Source of the DNA: Okapia johnstoni
Lineage: Eukaryota > Chordata > Mammalia > Artiodactyla > Giraffidae
Reading direction: 5' to 3'
Length of the DNA stretch: 64,000 nt
NCBI GenBank assembly: GCA_024291935.2
Contig: CM044306.1
Coordinates: forward strand, 4,846,501-4,910,500
Shown: positions 1 through 11,345 of the stretch, one piece after another
Numbering within the stretch: position 1 is the stretch's first letter
Layout: every line of letters begins with the position of its first letter
Program-made: the position numbers and the translations under genes
Notes under the pieces: generated by a model
What the model was told of the DNA's origin: nothing
Databases searched by the model: none
The model's input: only the letters and a program-made list of their open reading frames with translations

Positions 1-254
1 AGCTTCTTTAAAGAAGAGAAGCCAGAAGAACAACCACAACAACACAAGAGAAGCCAGAGGCAGTGAAGGCGCCGCAAACCTCCCTGAAGCCATTTGAGAC
101 AGACAAGGTTTTATCTGCAGGGCATCTGCGGTTTGCATAAAGGAGGTGAAATTCCGACTCAGGAACACACAGGTCCAAGTTCTGCTTCCAACCTGTGGGG
201 GCTTGAGCTTCCTTCCAGAATGAGAATAAAGACATTTCCATGAGTTTAGCAGGA

Positions 255-345
255 CGCCTGGCATGCAATAAGCCCTCGGTTAACATTAGGTGTGACTTTC
301 ATCAACACCATTATTATTGAATATTACACAGAATACTATTACTGG
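255..345 (+). mobile_element. MIR SINE 3' fragment (weak)
   Basis: The stretch gcatgcaataagccctcggt followed by an att-rich end resembles the MIR 3' tail (a read-alike of cagtaggtgctcaataaatg). It is short and diverged. The rest of 1-540 shows no other recognised feature. Confidence 0.4.
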
Positions 346-663
346 GACTGTCTCAGCAGCAGAAATGACAGGGAAGGGGAAAAAATGCACTGGTATAGCT
401 GAAACAAAATCTGAACGAACTCAGACCTAAGTGAGCGTATAAAAAGCATGTCCCAGTAGAGACAAAGGTAGAGATATCAAAGGTATGGACGCCAAGTGGG
501 AAAAGAAGGGGTAGGAGGAGTTGGGAGACTGGGACCGACATATATATTTATAGACACTATTGATACTATGTGTAATGAGAACCTCCTGTGCAGCACAGGC
601 AGCCCCACTCAGCGCTCTGTGCTGACCTGAGTGGGAAGGAAACCCAGAAAGGAGGGGGTGGGG

Positions 664-868
664 GCTTCCTGGTGGTCCACTGGGGCTAAGACTTCGCCTT
701 CCAAGGCAGGGATTTCTGGTTTGATCCTCGGTCAGGGAACCAAGATCCCACACGCCTGGTGGCCAAAATAACAGAACATAAAAGAGAAAACATATTGTAA
801 CTTATTGGATTCAATAAGAGATTTTAAAAATGGCCCATATCAAAAAAATCTTTAAAAAAAAAGGAGGG
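664..868 (+). mobile_element. CHR-type SINE (tRNA-Glu derived)
   Basis: Starts gcttcctggtggtccactgg, contains the B-box-like gtttgatcctcggtcaggg and the accaagatcccacac segment, and ends in an A-rich tail before an AC repeat. It is inserted in an L1 3' end. Confidence 0.85.
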
Positions 869-871
869 TAT

Positions 872-899
872 ACACACACACACACACACACACACACAT
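872..899. repeat. (AC)n microsatellite
   Basis: About 13 uninterrupted AC units directly after the A-rich SINE tail. Confidence 0.95.
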
Positions 900-1039
900 A
901 TGTACGCTGATTCACTTTGCTGTACACAACATTGTAAAGCAAATATACTCCAATAAAAGTTCATTTAAAAAAAGAATGAGATGAAAAAGAATGCAAGAAA
1001 AAAATAAAATCAGTGTTTCCTTAAAAAACAAAAGTAGAA

Positions 1040-2060
1040 TAGAGACATCGCATGGTTACCATCCATCGCTTTCTCCCTACGACATGGACGACGACCCCAC
1101 GGCCTTCACTACGGGAAAGCAGATGGTGAGGACCAGCGGGCAGGGGGGCTGGAGGGAAGGGCCCAGGCCCCGGCCAGGTTTGGCCGTGGCCACACGGGTT
1201 GCTCCCCTCCGCCCCGACCTGACCCTTCCATTTGACAGGCTCACTCTGCGGCCTCCCCATCCAATCGCAAGCCTAATATTTACCCAGAGAAAGCAGTGTT
1301 TGTGTGCACTGCCATCGACGACCCAGTAAGTATGAAGACAGAAAAGAGGCTGCCTGCTTATGAGGCGTGAGGGCAAACACAGCCAGCTCTTTAAAGAGCC
1401 ATTGTCGTAATCAATACCTCGCCCATTTCCATTCAGGGGCCCTGGGCCAACCGAGACTTCATCATTATATGCCATCGTTACGTCCCTCGGTGAAGCTTAA
1501 AAAGAAAAGGTCGCTGGTTCGAAGTTTGTTCTCCCCCATCTGCCAAACACAGATGGTTTCCCGGGGTCTGTGGGGCCCTTCACATCCACCAAAGGCAGCC
1601 CGCGCCAGCCTGCCGGGGCTGACTCCACAGACAGCAGCGCTCCACACCGGAACCCCGGGAGCCACCGCATTCAGCCGCCCGGCCGCCTGCCTCCCGCCTC
1701 CTCTGCCGGGGTGAAGTTTTGGACCAACCTCTTGTCGGACATTTATTTATTTTGGTCAGAATTCGCAACTAAATACCCAACTCCTTGGTAGGTCGGGCAG
1801 GAAGGAAGGGAAGGCTGGGGATTGCTGGACATCACGAGCAGCCCCTTCAACCTCCTCCTCCCTCTTGGGCAAACACAGGGACGTCCCGCTGAGCCCTCAT
1901 GCCCACCACGGACCCCTGAGGCCCGCCACGGGCCCCTCCGAGCCTGCTGCCGCGTGTCCCTTTTTTAAGGGAATTTGAACTCACAGTAAAATAGAAAAAT
2001 GACAGAATCCCACTTTTTCTTGCACAGGAGTCAGTTCAAATAACGAGTTAAGATTAGGTT
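1040..2060. other. Unique CpG-bearing intronic patch with exon-like splice signals
   Basis: This stretch is free of recognisable repeats and richer in CG than the flanks. On the plus strand an open block after ttccatttgacag (acceptor-like) runs from 1249 to 1323 and is followed by gtaagtatg (donor-like at 1324). An upstream open block ending near 1125 is followed by gtgagg. Joined in phase 0 the two blocks would stay open, but the upstream block lacks a convincing acceptor. I do not recognise the encoded peptides. It may be a conserved noncoding element, an unannotated noncoding exon, or chance. The rest (1380-2060) shows nothing further. Confidence 0.35.
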
Positions 2061-2067
2061 AGAAGAG

Positions 2068-2212
2068 GGACCTCCCTGATGGTCCCGTGGCTAAGACTCC
2101 ATGCGTCAACGCAGAGGGACCGGGTTTGATCCCCGGTCAATGAATTAGATCCCACAGGCCGCAACTAAGCTCGAAGATCCCGTGTGCTGAACCAGGGAGT
2201 CGACCCTGAAGT
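2068..2212 (+). mobile_element. CHR-type SINE
   Basis: Begins gacctccctgatggtcccgt, with the tRNA-derived box gggtttgatccccggtcaat and a downstream gatcccacaggccgcaacta segment. Confidence 0.85.
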
Positions 2213-2494
2213 TATCCAAAAACAGAGAGGAGGATGACCGCCTGTTTCGACAAGCTGAAGTCAAGATTTCCACACTGGGTGAAACGTCTGTCCGGAGGCG
2301 GCCAGGCTCGTTTCATCTTTAGGTTCTGTCCCTGTGGTTCACACGGTCACCTCCATGGATCCCCTCCCAGGACACTCCAACAGCAGTTGCAAAGCTCCTT
2401 TCGCTGGTAGCCAGACTCAGGTTCATCCAACAGTCTGTGAGGCTGGTCCCGACGGGTGACACTGCATGACCCCCACTGTCCTGGCAACACAGGA

Positions 2495-2612
2495 CTAGGG
2501 CTTTGGGACTCAGACAGAACGGAGTCCAATGCACAGCTTTACTATTTTTTTTAGCCATTTAGTCTCGGGTACATTATTTACTCCAATTTTGGGTTTCACC
2601 AACCATAAAATA
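2495..2612 (+). mobile_element. MIR SINE, interrupted by a Bov-tA SINE
   Basis: Resembles the MIR core: gctttgggactcagacagaa, then a diverged middle, then caaccataaaataa corresponding to the usual tctgtaaaatggg. The following Bov-tA SINE is inserted at its 3' side. Confidence 0.6.
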
Positions 2613-2831
2613 AGGCCTTCCCAAGTGGCAGTGGTCAAGAATCCGCCTGTCAATGCAGGAGACACAGGAGACATGGGTTCAATCCCTGGATCGGGAAGAT
2701 CCCCTGGAGGAGGAAATGGCAACCCACTCCAGGATTCTTGTCTGGGAAATCCCACGGACAGAGGAGCCTGGTGGGCTACTGTCCATGGGGTCACAGACAG
2801 TTGGACAGGACTGAGCGACTGAGTGTGCATA
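2613..2831 (+). mobile_element. Bov-tA SINE
   Basis: Complete element from the tRNA-derived head (cccaagtggcagtggtcaag) through gttcaatccctggatcggga to the BovB-derived tail with cactccaggattcttg and the terminal ggactgagcgactgag. Confidence 0.9.
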
Positions 2832-2835
2832 ACAC

Positions 2836-3262
2836 ACGACCATAAAGTAGGAGCAAAGACTGCCGATGGTTCTAAAGCTTAAGCAAAATCCCCGTGCACA
2901 GTGTACCTCACAATGCCTGGCTTGCCTTGGCCATGAAGAGCACCCAGTAAACGTGCACGTTCTCTGCTCCGCCCCCATCCGAGTGCCCTTTCTCTCTGCC
3001 CCCATCGATTCTGTAGGTTGCTCTTGGACAAAACAACAGATCCAGAGAGGTCTGAGTCACAGCAGCCTACTTAACAGCCAAGGCTGGACACGTTTGGACA
3101 AGTCCTCACCCAGCCTCCAACTTCGTGACTTACTCCAAAGAGCAGCTGCTCCAATCCCTCCCTCCTCCTCTTTAGCTTCCAATCAATAATCAAATATCTG
3201 CCAAAATAGCTAGTGTTCTGAAAGCATCAAACTTGAGGCTGCAGGGGACACAAAGCTGCATT
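2836..3262. other. Intronic stretch, nothing recognised
   Basis: No repeat, splice signal or coding signal could be supported here. Confidence 0.5.
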
Positions 3263-3263
3263 C

Positions 3264-3382
3264 CAAGGGCATTCCCTGCAGGCTCAGTGGTGAGGACTCC
3301 ACATTTCCACCGCAGGGGGCACAAGTTTGATCCCTGGTCGGGGAACTACGTCCCCACATGCCACACAGTGTGGCCAAAAAAA
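3264..3382 (+). mobile_element. CHR-type SINE
   Basis: Has gggcattccctgcaggctca, the box gtttgatccctggtcgggga, and the cacatgccacacagtgtggc end, followed by an A-rich tail. Confidence 0.85.
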
Positions 3383-3769
3383 TAACACCAAATTTCTTTT
3401 TTTAAGATGCATTACAAATGGTCTCTGCACACCAGGAGGCTACAGTCCATGCAAGCAAAACAAAACCAGCATCTAAAAAGCACCCTGTGATGGGGACGGA
3501 GGTTCAGAAGACAGGTGAGATCATCAGAGGTTTTCTAAGAGTCACTGAGGTTGGGTCTGAGATTTCTGAACAGATTGAGGATCGGAGCCCCAGGCTCTCA
3601 GAGTCCCTTTCGGCTCTAGCCATCTAGGTTCTCACTGCATCTCCCTACTTAATAATTGATGTCCTCCAGCCACAGAGAGAACGAGAGACGGTCTCATGTT
3701 CGAGGTCCCTGTTGAAAGGGACCGAGTAAAGGGACAAAGTAGGTGATGAAATAGCTAACCCCACTAGAG

Positions 3770-4275
3770 GACTGTAAGACAGAAACTGTGGGAGACCCCT
3801 GTAAGTTAATGATTACTCAAGAGAGCAGGCTTGCCTAACCATAGGACCACGCAGGCTTGCTTCACAACAAAACCATGCAACAGAAGCTCAAGACAGGCCC
3901 CCAGACCATAAAACAATGGGCACATGAGCCCCACATCCTGCCCAGGAAGCTCAGTAAGTTAAAGAGCCCTAGGACACGCTCTCTGCACACACAAAAAACA
4001 ATGATTGTGGACCTAGCTTGACCATGCAGGGACAAGAAAAGACCCCAGCCCAACCTGGAGGAGGAGCTGGGGATGGAAGCATGACGTCCACTCGAGAAAA
4101 AGGTCTTCTGCCGCCCCCGCTGCCTTTGGTTATAAAACTGTAGCCCACTGAGTTCCTGGGGCACAGCATTGCTCACTCGCCCGCCTGTAAGCCTGACGGG
4201 CGTCCTACACTAACGGGTCATTTCTTATCTATCACTTCGTCTCCCGCTGAACTCTTCTCTGCACTGAGACATAAG
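3770..4275 (+). mobile_element. Probable solo ERV LTR (bovine-type)
   Basis: An LTR-like block starts near tgtaagacagaaactgtggg and has a TATA-like ttataaaactgtagcc at about 4130. It ends in a U5-like segment (cttcgtctcccgctgaactc) at about 4270 near cactgagaca. No gag, pol or env reading frame follows, so it is read as a solitary LTR. Exact ends and family are uncertain because no target duplication was established. The 3390-3770 stretch before it shows nothing recognisable. Confidence 0.6.
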
Positions 4276-4539
4276 GGACGGTGGTATCAGAGCTCTTCGG
4301 AGCCCCCTAAACCACCCTCGTTTCCCCATCACGGGGCTTTCCTGCTGTCCCCACCAGGGGGCGCCCTGCCCTTGACTGGCTGGCCCCGCAGCAGGAGTGC
4401 TTCTCCCAGAGGGTGAAGCCAACCCACTTCCCTGCTCTCAGCAGCCCACCCCATGGGTCCCCTGCTCATCATTTACCTTCCCCTCTGACCAGAGATGCCC
4501 AAACACAAGAACACGTCTGGGCAATGCATGTGTGCACAC

Positions 4540-4722
4540 AGGCTCACACGTGCTCAGTCATATCTTCCTCTCTGCGACCTCAAGCACTGCAGCCCGCCTG
4601 GCTTCTCTGACCACGGGGTTCTCTAGGCAAGAACACCAGCATTCCTCCTCCAGGGGATCTTCCTGACTCAGGGATCGCACCAGCATAGCGGGCGTCCCCT
4701 GCACTGGCAGGCAATTCACACA
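4540..4722 (-). mobile_element. Bov-tA SINE, diverged
   Basis: Reverse orientation: starts gtgctcagtcatatcttcct, has ctctaggcaagaacaccagc and ccaggggatcttcctgactc, and ends ctgcactggcaggcaattca. Confidence 0.8.
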
Positions 4723-4789
4723 ACCCCATCTCCAGCCGGTTGGTTTGAGACAATGAACTGCCCTCTTGCCCTTAAACTGCATGGGTTTT

Positions 4790-4906
4790 TTGTCTGCTTG
4801 TTCATTTGTTTCTTGACCCCACTACCCCCAACCAAGGACTGAACCCACGCCCCCAGCAGGGGAAGTGCCAAGTTCCAACCACTGGACCACAACAGATGTC
4901 CCCAAG
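4790..4906 (-). mobile_element. CHR-type SINE
   Basis: Reverse orientation: ccaaccaaggactgaaccca is the inverted tRNA box and ttccaaccactggaccacaa the inverted head. Confidence 0.8.
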
Positions 4907-5468
4907 TGTGAGGTTTCTGTCTCTCCCGAGGTTCTGTGCATTTCCGCAGGACACGGATCACCCTTCCTCCTCTGTTTCTCCACCATGCCTGGAACAGTGC
5001 TGGGCTCAGTTATTGCTTAAACAAAGCAGGAAATATCAGCTAGATCCCAAGGGCCCAACTTATGATGAAAGATAAACCCGCAGAGGAGATGGCTTTATGA
5101 CCAAACAGCTATAAAACCCCAAGACCGCATGTTCGTGAAATAGCATAGCAAAAGTATTAGTGTTCCCATAAGAGGTGCTCAAATATAAACTGAGCTAACT
5201 CCTTTTTTGCAAAAAAAAAAAGTCTTATGTATAAAAAGAACATCCTCACATCTACCCCAATTTCAGCGTCAAATATTTGGACTTATTTGGACTTTTTTAC
5301 AGAATTTAATTGTATCCATAGGCTTTTTATTGTTCCCAGTCAGGAAGCCACACCACTCAGGTCAAAGCTTTGGGAGTTAAAAGGGACAGCACAACACTAA
5401 AAATAACATGTCAGTTCTTCACTGAGTGAGCAGCAGGGAGCGGGAAAGGGTAGAAATAAAACTAGGGA
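4907..5468. other. Intronic stretch, nothing recognised
   Basis: AT-rich in its second half, with an A run near 5210. No repeat family or coding signal could be supported. Confidence 0.5.
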
Positions 5469-5469
5469 A

Positions 5470-5605
5470 CAGCTGCTGCTGCTGCTAAGTTGCTTCAGTC
5501 GCATCTGACTCCGTGTGACCCCACAGACTGCAGCCCACCAGGCTCCGCCGTCCCCGGGATTCTCCAGGCAAGAACACTGGAGTGGGGTGCCACTGCCTTC
5601 TCCCT
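5470..5605 (-). mobile_element. BovA SINE monomer
   Basis: Reverse orientation, starting in a gctgctgctgctgctaagtt tail (trinucleotide end typical of BovA2), then gcttcagtcgcatctgactc and aggcaagaacactggagtgg. Confidence 0.88.
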
Positions 5606-6227
5606 AGGGAACAGACTATCTGATAATTAAAAACTGAGCTATCAATAGAATAAGATGAGAGAAAAAGACAGAAACGAGACATAAGAAGTCACATCTAACA
5701 TCAAAAAAAATTACAAAAGGAAACCATAATTATTGATGATGATATACACAAATCTCAGAGAATCATTTGAAGAACAATAACTATCAACAAGAATATTTTC
5801 TTTGGTAGTTTGGTACAAGTAGTCTGGAAAAAAATCAATATTTTCCCTGTGTAAAAACAGCAAGCAGACAGAATATATTAAGAAAAGATCCCATTTATAA
5901 CAGAAACTAAAGGAACTGCAACACCCAGGAACATACTCAAAGAGAAATATGAAAAATCCCAAGGAAGAAAACTGAAAATGCTACGGAGAGACAAAATCAG
6001 TGACTTGAATGAGTGGAGTTGCATACCTTGTCCTTAGACAGAAAATCTCTTCATAGTAAAGCTGTCACTTCTGCCCAAGTGAATCTATAAACTTGAAACA
6101 AACCCCATAAAAATACCTAGAAGATGCTATTGAGACTAGAAAGCTGACTCTAAAGTTTGCATGGAAAAACAAGCTATAAGAACAGCCAAGAAATTTTGAA
6201 AAGGAAAAGGAACACTGGGGGCGTACG

Positions 6228-6432
6228 TTCATACATGTTAGTCGCTCAATCATGTCTACCTCTCTGCAACCCCAGGGCTGCAGCCCCCCAGGCTCCTCCG
6301 TCCCTGGGATTCTCCAGGCAAGAATCCTGGAGTGGGTTGCCATTCCCTTCTCCAGGGGAGCTTTCTGACCCAGGGATCGAACTTGGGTCTCCTGCATTAT
6401 AGACAGATTCTTTACCATCTGAGCCACTAGGA
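6228..6432 (-). mobile_element. Bov-tA SINE
   Basis: Reverse orientation from gttagtcgctcaatcatgtc through aatcctggagtgggttgcca and cagggatcgaacttgggtct to the inverted tRNA head ctgagccactagg. Inserted in L1 debris. Confidence 0.9.
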
Positions 6433-7360
6433 GCACAGCAGATAATAAAACAAAATTCCAATCACTGGGACGGTATAGACGTGAATAGACGGGGCAGGAA
6501 GGTTAAAGCGGCACAGCACAGCATAGTGTGAGCCACAAACCCGAACCCATAAATTAGAACAGTTAAATGTTCTAAGAGCGGTAATAAATGCGGTCAAAGA
6601 AAAACAGGTGACATTAATCTTAGTGATATCAATTTTATTTTACCCAATATATCTAAAACATCACTTCAACATGCTAGCAATATAAAAATTACTAATGAGA
6701 TATTATATGCATGTATATAACATCTCATCACTAACTTTTATTTTATATATATATACAGAAAATCTTCAAAATCTGGTGTGCATTGTACATTTACAGCACA
6801 TCTCAATTTGGGCCAGCCACATTTCATACGCTGAATAGCTAGCGCTTATGTCTGGCACTTTATTCAACTTAGGACCGAAAAATCCAGAAATGAAAAGTAA
6901 ACACATTTTCTAATTAAGTAAACAATATAGTTGGCATTTCACACCGATGGAGGAAGATATATTATTCAACAAATGGTACTGGGACTTTCAGTAGCCACCT
7001 GGAAACACATGCATCTTAATCTCTACCTCACTTCTTCCACTAAAATGGATTCTAGGTGAATCAAATGTTCAAGTGGAAAAAAGGGGGAAATGAGCATAGA
7101 AAAAATACTTACTTTGACTCATCTTGGATGAGAAAGACTTTACTAAATATGGCTCAAGAAAAACTTAGCAAGTAAAACTTCAGTGAACATCTAGGTAGAA
7201 GCACCATAAACCAAGTCTGTAATCAACAAACAGAAAACACCTGTAATACTATGACAGATAACTCCTCAACATGTAAGCAACCCCAACACAATAACGAGAC
7301 CAACAACACGACAGGAAGACAATGTAAAGATACAGATGGTTCACAGAAGGCGAAATACAA

Positions 7361-7449
7361 ACGGCGGGAGACCCGGGTTCGATCCCTGGGTTGGGAAGGT
7401 CCTCTGGAGAAGGGAGTGGCGACCCACTCCAGTATTCTTGCCTGAGGCA
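7361..7449 (+). mobile_element. Bov-tA SINE fragment
   Basis: Only the middle part is present: gggttcgatccctgggttgg to cactccagtattcttgcctg. Confidence 0.8.
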
Positions 7450-7859
7450 TAGGGAAAGTCCTTCTCAGATATTGTTGGTGAAAGTGGGACTTAGAAACAA
7501 GCTCTACAGAGGGCAACTGGGGAATTGCTATAAAAATGGAAAAGTCACAAGCCCGCCTATAATCCTGCTCTTAGGAGTTCCCACTGAGGACGTATTCGTG
7601 TGGACCCAAACGTGCCCAGTAGACATTCTTTCTTCTGATGTGACCCAAACTGGTGATTAGTTCATTTCTAAAATGGACAAAGGGGTATATCTCCCCCGCC
7701 AGAGTAATTTCAACCTCAGGTAAATACATATCCGTTAACTTGCCCATCCTACAATGTAACACAGAAGTCATTTCAGTGCAGTGAGGTCAAGAATCAAGTC
7801 GGGCTTCACCTATTTTGCAAATCCCACACCCACAACAGTTCATTTACAATCTTCAGATT

Positions 7860-10085
7860 AGGCTTCTTTAATGTGGTATAAGGACTTAAAGATGGAGAAG
7901 CTCTACACAGTCAGCAAAAACAAGACCGGGAGCTGACTGTGGCTCAGATCATAAACTCCTTATTGCCAAAGTCAGATGGAAATTGAAGAAAGTAGGGAAA
8001 ACCACTAGACCACTCAGGTATGACCTAAACCAAATCCCTTATGACTACACAGTGGAAGTGAGAAATAGATTTAAGGGACTAGATCTGATAGACAGAGTGC
8101 TGGATGAACTATGGATGGAGGTTTGTGACATTGTACAGGAGACAGGAATCAAGACCATCCCCAAGAAAAAGAAATGCAAAAAAGCAAAATGGCTGTCTGA
8201 GAAGGCCTTACAAATAGCTGTGAAAAGACAGAAAGCGAAAAGCAAAGGAGAAAAGGAAAGATATTCCCATCTGAATGCAGAGTTCCAAAGAATAGCAAGG
8301 AGAGATAAGAAAGCCTTCCTCAGCGATCAATGCAAAGAAAAAGAGGAAAACAATAGAATGGGAAAGACTAGAGATCTCTTCAAGAAAATTAGAGATACCA
8401 AGGGAACATTTCATGCAAAGATGGGCTCAATAAAGGACAGAAATGGTATGGACCTAAGGGAAGCAGAAGATATTAAGAAGAGGTGGCAAGAATACACAAA
8501 AGAACAGTACAAAAAAGATCTTCACGACCCAGATAATCACGATGGTGTGATCACTCACCTAGAGCCAGACATCCTGGAATGTGAAGTCAAGTGGGCCTTA
8601 GAAAGCATCACTACGAACAAAGCTAGTGGACGTGAGGGAATTCCAGTTGAGCTATTTCAAATCCTGAAAGATGATGCTGTGAAAGTGCTGCACTCGATAT
8701 GCCAGCAAATTTGGAAAACTCAGCAGTGGCCACAGGACTGGAAAGGTCAGTTTTCATTCCAATCCCAAAGAAAGGCAATGCCAAAGAATGCTCAAACTAC
8801 TGCACAACTGCACTCATCTCAACGCTAGTAAAGTAATGCTTAAGATTCTCCAAGCCAGGCTTCAGCAATATGTGAACCATGAACTTCCAGATGCTCAAGC
8901 TGGTTTCAGAAAAGGCAGAGGAACCAGAGATCAAATTGCCAACATCCGCTGGATCATCGAAAAAGCAAGAGAGTTGCAGAAAAACATCTACCTCTGCTTT
9001 ACTGACTATGCCAAAGCCTTTGACTGTGTGGATCACAATAAACTGTGGAAAATTCTGAAAGAGATGGGAATACCAGACCACCTGACCTGCCTCTTGAGAA
9101 ACCTGTATGCAGGTCAGGAAGCAACAGATAGAACTGGACATGGAACAACAGACTGGTTCCAAATAGGAAAAGGAGTACGTCAAGGCTGTATATTGTCACC
9201 CTGCTTATTTAACTTATATGCAGAGTACATCATGAGAAACGCTGGGCTGGAGGAAGCACAAGCTGGAATCAAGATTGCCAGGAGAAATATCAATAACCTC
9301 AGATATGCAGATGACACCACCCTTATGGCAGAAAGTGAAGAACTAAAGAGCCTCTTGATGAAAGTGAAAGAGAAGAGTGAAAAAGTTGGCTTAAAGCTCA
9401 ACATTCACAAAACTAAGATCATGGCATCCAGTCCCATCACTTCATGGCAAATAGATGGGGAAACAGTGGAAACAGTGGCTGACTTTATTTTTCTGGGCTC
9501 CAAAATCACTGCAGATGGTGACTGCCGCCATGAAATTAAAAGATGCTTACTCCTTGGAAGGAAACTTATGACCAACCTAGACAGCATATTAAAAAGCAGA
9601 GACATTACTTTGCCAACAAAGGTCTGTCTAGTCAAGGCTATAGTTTTCCCAGTGGTCATGTATGGATGTGAGAGTTGGACTATAAAGAAAGCTGAGCACC
9701 GAAGAATTGATGCTTTTGAACTGTGGTGTTGGAGAAGACTCTTGAGAGTCCCTTGGACTGCAAGGAGATCCAACCAGTCCATCCTAAAGGAGATCAGTCC
9801 TGGATGTTCATCGGAAGGACTGATGTTGAAGCTGAAACTTCAATACTTGGGCCACCTGATGTGAAGAGCTGACTCATTTGAAAAGACCCTAATGCTGGGA
9901 AGGATTGAGGGCAGGAGGAGAAGGGGACGACAGAGGATGAGATGGTTGGATGGCATCACCGACTCGATGGACATGGGTTTGTGTGCACTCTAGGAGTTGG
10001 TGATGGACAGGGAGGCCTGGCGTGCTGCAGTTCATGGGGTTGCAAAGAGTCGGACACGACTAAGCGACTGAACTGAACTGAAGGA
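7860..10085 (+). mobile_element. BovB (RTE) LINE, 5'-truncated, longest copy in the window
   Basis: RTE-type retrotransposon that encodes an endonuclease and a reverse transcriptase. This copy lacks the 5' part, with most of the endonuclease. Two overlapping open segments (7983-8828 and 8788-9864) are in different frames, so at least one frameshift lies near 8745-8800. Reverse transcriptase landmarks are visible: motif A with FTDYAKAFDCVDH (about 8996-9035), motif B with RQGCILSPCLFN (about 9178-9215), and the catalytic YADD (about 9303-9316). A TGA at about 9862 ends the second segment early. The non-coding tail ends in gcgactgaactgaactgaag. It is defective but retains the catalytic box. Confidence 0.93.
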
Positions 10086-10765
10086 CTTAAAGACAAGTGG
10101 GGAGAAATCTGAAAACAGAGGTGTTCTCAATTTTTCTGATTTGTTGCCCAGACTTTGACAGCTGTCTTCGCTTTGCCTTATTTGACAGAAACTTGGTGGT
10201 TCAACATTAGCAAATCTATCCATACCAGTTGACTGAACTCTCGCCAAAACTCCTTTTCCTTTTCCACCCTCGGATTTCATCAGTTTGTGTAATATTTGGT
10301 TACATCAGTGATTACAAGAAATATAACTGGCATAAATGGTTGCGGTAAACAACTGACTCTGGGTGAGCTAAAGACAGGGCAGGATCTAGCCAGTAGATAC
10401 TCAAAGTGTTACAGGAATAGGAACACAGAACATCTGTTAATCAAGCAACTCCATTAAGTAAAGTTCAGCACAACAAAATGTCTATTTAATGGACCAGGAG
10501 GGTCACTGCACCACTGTTAGTAAGAGCAAAGGAAGTGAATGTGAATCAAACTACATGTCCCTCGATGGGGAAGTGGTTTCAAAAGTTACAGGACTTCCAT
10601 TTGATAGAATGCTGTGCTGGTCTGGTTTGCAACAACAACCATAACAACCAACCAACCAACCAACCAACCAAACCCAGGTGGCTCACTTAGAGGTGCAGGT
10701 ACAGAACCCTTCTCTAAGTGTTGATTAAATCAGGGTACCAAGCACGTGTGACACATTTATACTTG
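10085..10765. other. Intronic stretch with an AACC tetranucleotide run
   Basis: Nothing coding was recognised. About seven AACC units occur at 10643-10673. The 10440-10620 part is faintly L1-like but could not be confirmed. Confidence 0.5.
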
Positions 10766-10768
10766 GTG

Positions 10769-10962
10769 CTAAGAGAGCTGCCTGCAATGCGGGAGACCCA
10801 GGTTCGATCCCTGGCTTGGGAAGATGCCCTAGAGTAGGGAATGGTTTCCCACTCCAGTATCCTTGTCTGGAGAATCCCATGGACAGAGGAGCCTGGCGGG
10901 CTACAGTCCACGGGGTCACACAGAGTCGGACACGACCGACTTATACTTTCACTTTCAAGAGA
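10769..10962 (+). mobile_element. Bov-tA SINE
   Basis: Contains gagctgcctgcaatgcggga, gttcgatccctggcttggga and the tail tcggacacgaccgacttata with cttt-rich end. Confidence 0.9.
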
Positions 10963-11179
10963 GACACAGCGCACCATTAGAAGACTAGCGGGGAGAAAAA
11001 AAACCCTGGTTAGAAGGAGTGGCCTCTGGGAAGTCAAACAGGAAACAGGGAGACAGGAGTGAGAGACTCCCTTTTCACTGAGCACCCTTTCCGTACCTTT
11101 TGACTGCTTCCGTGTCAGCCTAAGCACAGTGAGTCCAAAAGGCTTCCCAGGGGACTAGGTTGTTTTTCCAGGGAGGCAG

Positions 11180-11345
11180 TAGTTCTCAAAGTGGGGTCCC
11201 CAGGCCAGTCTCAGGGCGCCCAGGAACTTGTTAGAACTACAAATTCTTGGGCCCCCTCCAAAATCTCCTGAACCACACCCTTTTGGGGGGCTGGGCTCAA
11301 AAACCCAGGGGATGCACGGGCTGGAGCATGAGAACCACTGCCGTC
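11180..11345. mobile_element. MER5-type hAT-Charlie DNA transposon remnant
   Basis: Flanked by inverted ends: cagtagttctcaaagtgggg at the left and catgagaaccactgccg at the right, as in MER5A. The body fits a non-autonomous hAT element with no coding capacity. Confidence 0.75.

Larger units (their letters stand above)
541..968 (+). mobile_element. L1 3' end, split by a CHR SINE
   Basis: The text matches the 3' UTR of ruminant L1: a gagaacctcctgtgcagcac-type motif, then gaaggaaaccc, and after the SINE gctgattcactttgctgtac, ending in caataaaagttc and an A-rich tail. A CHR SINE is inserted in the middle. The AC microsatellite at 872-899 sits just after the SINE tail. Confidence 0.85.
5610..7850 (+). 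mobile_element. Degraded L1 ORF2/3' region with SINE insertions
   Basis: The stretch resembles the later part of mammalian L1 ORF2 (for example tctaaagtttgcatggaaaa and cagtagccacctggaaacac) with many stops and gaps. Two Bov SINEs interrupt it. No open frame survives. The interval 7450-7850 is the least certain part. Confidence 0.65.

Noticed and set aside
1367..1714. 115-codon plus-strand frame
   Set aside because: It does not respect the nearby splice-like signals and has no recognisable domain.
2613..2831. tRNA-like boxes in many SINEs as possible tRNA genes
   Set aside because: The gttcgatccctgg box belongs to tRNA-derived SINE heads (Bov-tA, CHR); no complete cloverleaf tRNA gene was seen.
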